Origin: Chrysogorgia sp. JL179-B06
Taxonomy: Eukaryota; Cnidaria; Anthozoa; Scleralcyonacea; Chrysogorgiidae
Direction: 5' to 3'
Length of the DNA: 64,000 bases
NCBI GenBank assembly: GCA_035772405.1
Contig: JAYKKM010000049.1
Location: 2,896,001-2,960,000, forward strand
Of the stretch, positions 63,682-64,000 are shown in pieces. Made by a program: the position numbers and the translations under genes. The notes under the pieces are model-generated. The model did not search any database and was not told where the DNA came from. It saw only the letters and a program-made list of their open reading frames with translations. Within the stretch, counting starts at the first letter, position 1, and each line of letters begins with the position of its first letter.

Positions 63682-64000
63682 ATGGGGCTAATGTCGATGG
63701 TGAGTTATAACGATGAAGCTGTCGCCTGCAACGTCAATGAATTTTGCACCTTCGATGATAGTGAAAAGTTTCCGGGAAGCGACGACAACTGGGATCGCGG
63801 GAGAAATAGGATGGATTTGAAAACCACCGTGGTGATCGTGTCTGGGCTAGACGGTGACGCGTATGGTGAAACAGAGAAAGAAAATCAAGGCCGCGAGAAT
63901 CGCTGCGACATCTCTCGTGTTGTCCTTATTGTGATTGTGGGCGCACTTTTAGTAGCTTTTGCTGTCGTCCTAGCGTTGTACGTTAGAGAAATACAAGAAT
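63682..64000 (+). CDS. Start of a single-pass (probably type II) membrane protein, cut by window edge
   Basis: From ATG at 63682 the frame is open for 106 codons to the edge. There is no N-terminal signal peptide. Residues 1-78 are hydrophilic and acidic (for example DNWDRGRNRMD). Residues about 79-101 form a clear membrane helix, RVVLIVIVGALLVAFAVVLA then LYV, followed by REIQE. A cytoplasmic N-terminus and signal anchor would suit a type II ectoenzyme such as an M13 peptidase or a transmembrane serine protease. That is a guess from topology only. Alternative ATGs lie at 63691 and 63697. Codon use and absence of repeats suggest a host gene. Confidence 0.5.
   Translation, partial: MGLMSMVSYNDEAVACNVNEFCTFDDSEKFPGSDDNWDRGRNRMDLKTTVVIVSGLDGDAYGETEKENQGRENRCDISRVVLIVIVGALLVAFAVVLALYVREIQE

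Overview
The window looks like non-coding, transposon-rich nuclear DNA from a marine invertebrate, most likely an anthozoan cnidarian. It is AT-rich and has long (TA)n tracts and dozens of short inverted-repeat elements. It also has DIRS-type tyrosine-recombinase retroelements, CR1/L2-like and RTE-like non-LTR retrotransposons, hAT and Harbinger/MADF remnants, and tRNA-derived SINE units. Host coding sequence is sparse. The taxon call is inference from this repeat profile; no marker gene fixes it.

Host genes. The clearest is an intronless class A GPCR of aminergic type (33867-34952, minus). A single phase 1-1 thrombospondin type 1 exon sits at 41495-41707 (minus). A transmembrane protein begins at 63682 and runs off the right edge (plus). 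Two weaker candidates are a two-exon minus-strand start of a gene (25325-25432 joined to 22990-23055) and a possible first exon at 58328-58397 (plus).

Mobile elements, left to right. An RTE-like fragment (1-390, minus) is followed by RT fragments and foldback/MITE elements up to 8.2 kb, including a frameshifted hAT transposase end at 7391-7565. G-rich and AT-rich minisatellites occupy 8.3-9.6 kb. A DIRS-like element (10526-16437, plus) is split inside its recombinase by a nearly complete CR1/L2-like element (about 12245-15985, minus). Next comes a 4.4 kb foldback-like structure (16692-21107) with inverted arrays of a palindromic CCAAGATCTTGG unit, flanked by a 12-bp direct repeat. From 23 to 37 kb lie nested TIR elements with 9-bp target duplications, hAT MITEs, TTAA-type MITEs and a MADF remnant. 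From 38 to 43 kb lie TA-bounded insertions, one carrying a complete-looking type I hammerhead ribozyme (39695-39739, minus), then a 24-bp minisatellite. A second DIRS-like element (43001-46086, minus) retains gag, RT, RNase H and recombinase pieces. A second non-LTR element (52791-57440, minus) is broken up by MITEs. An ORF1-like coiled-coil protein lies at 58706-60184 (minus), and the right end has 400 bp of TA repeat and a SINE palindrome.

No operon-like organisation exists. Most open frames over the microsatellites, minisatellites and SINEs are artefacts and are left out. All calls are from reading the sequence; no similarity search was run.
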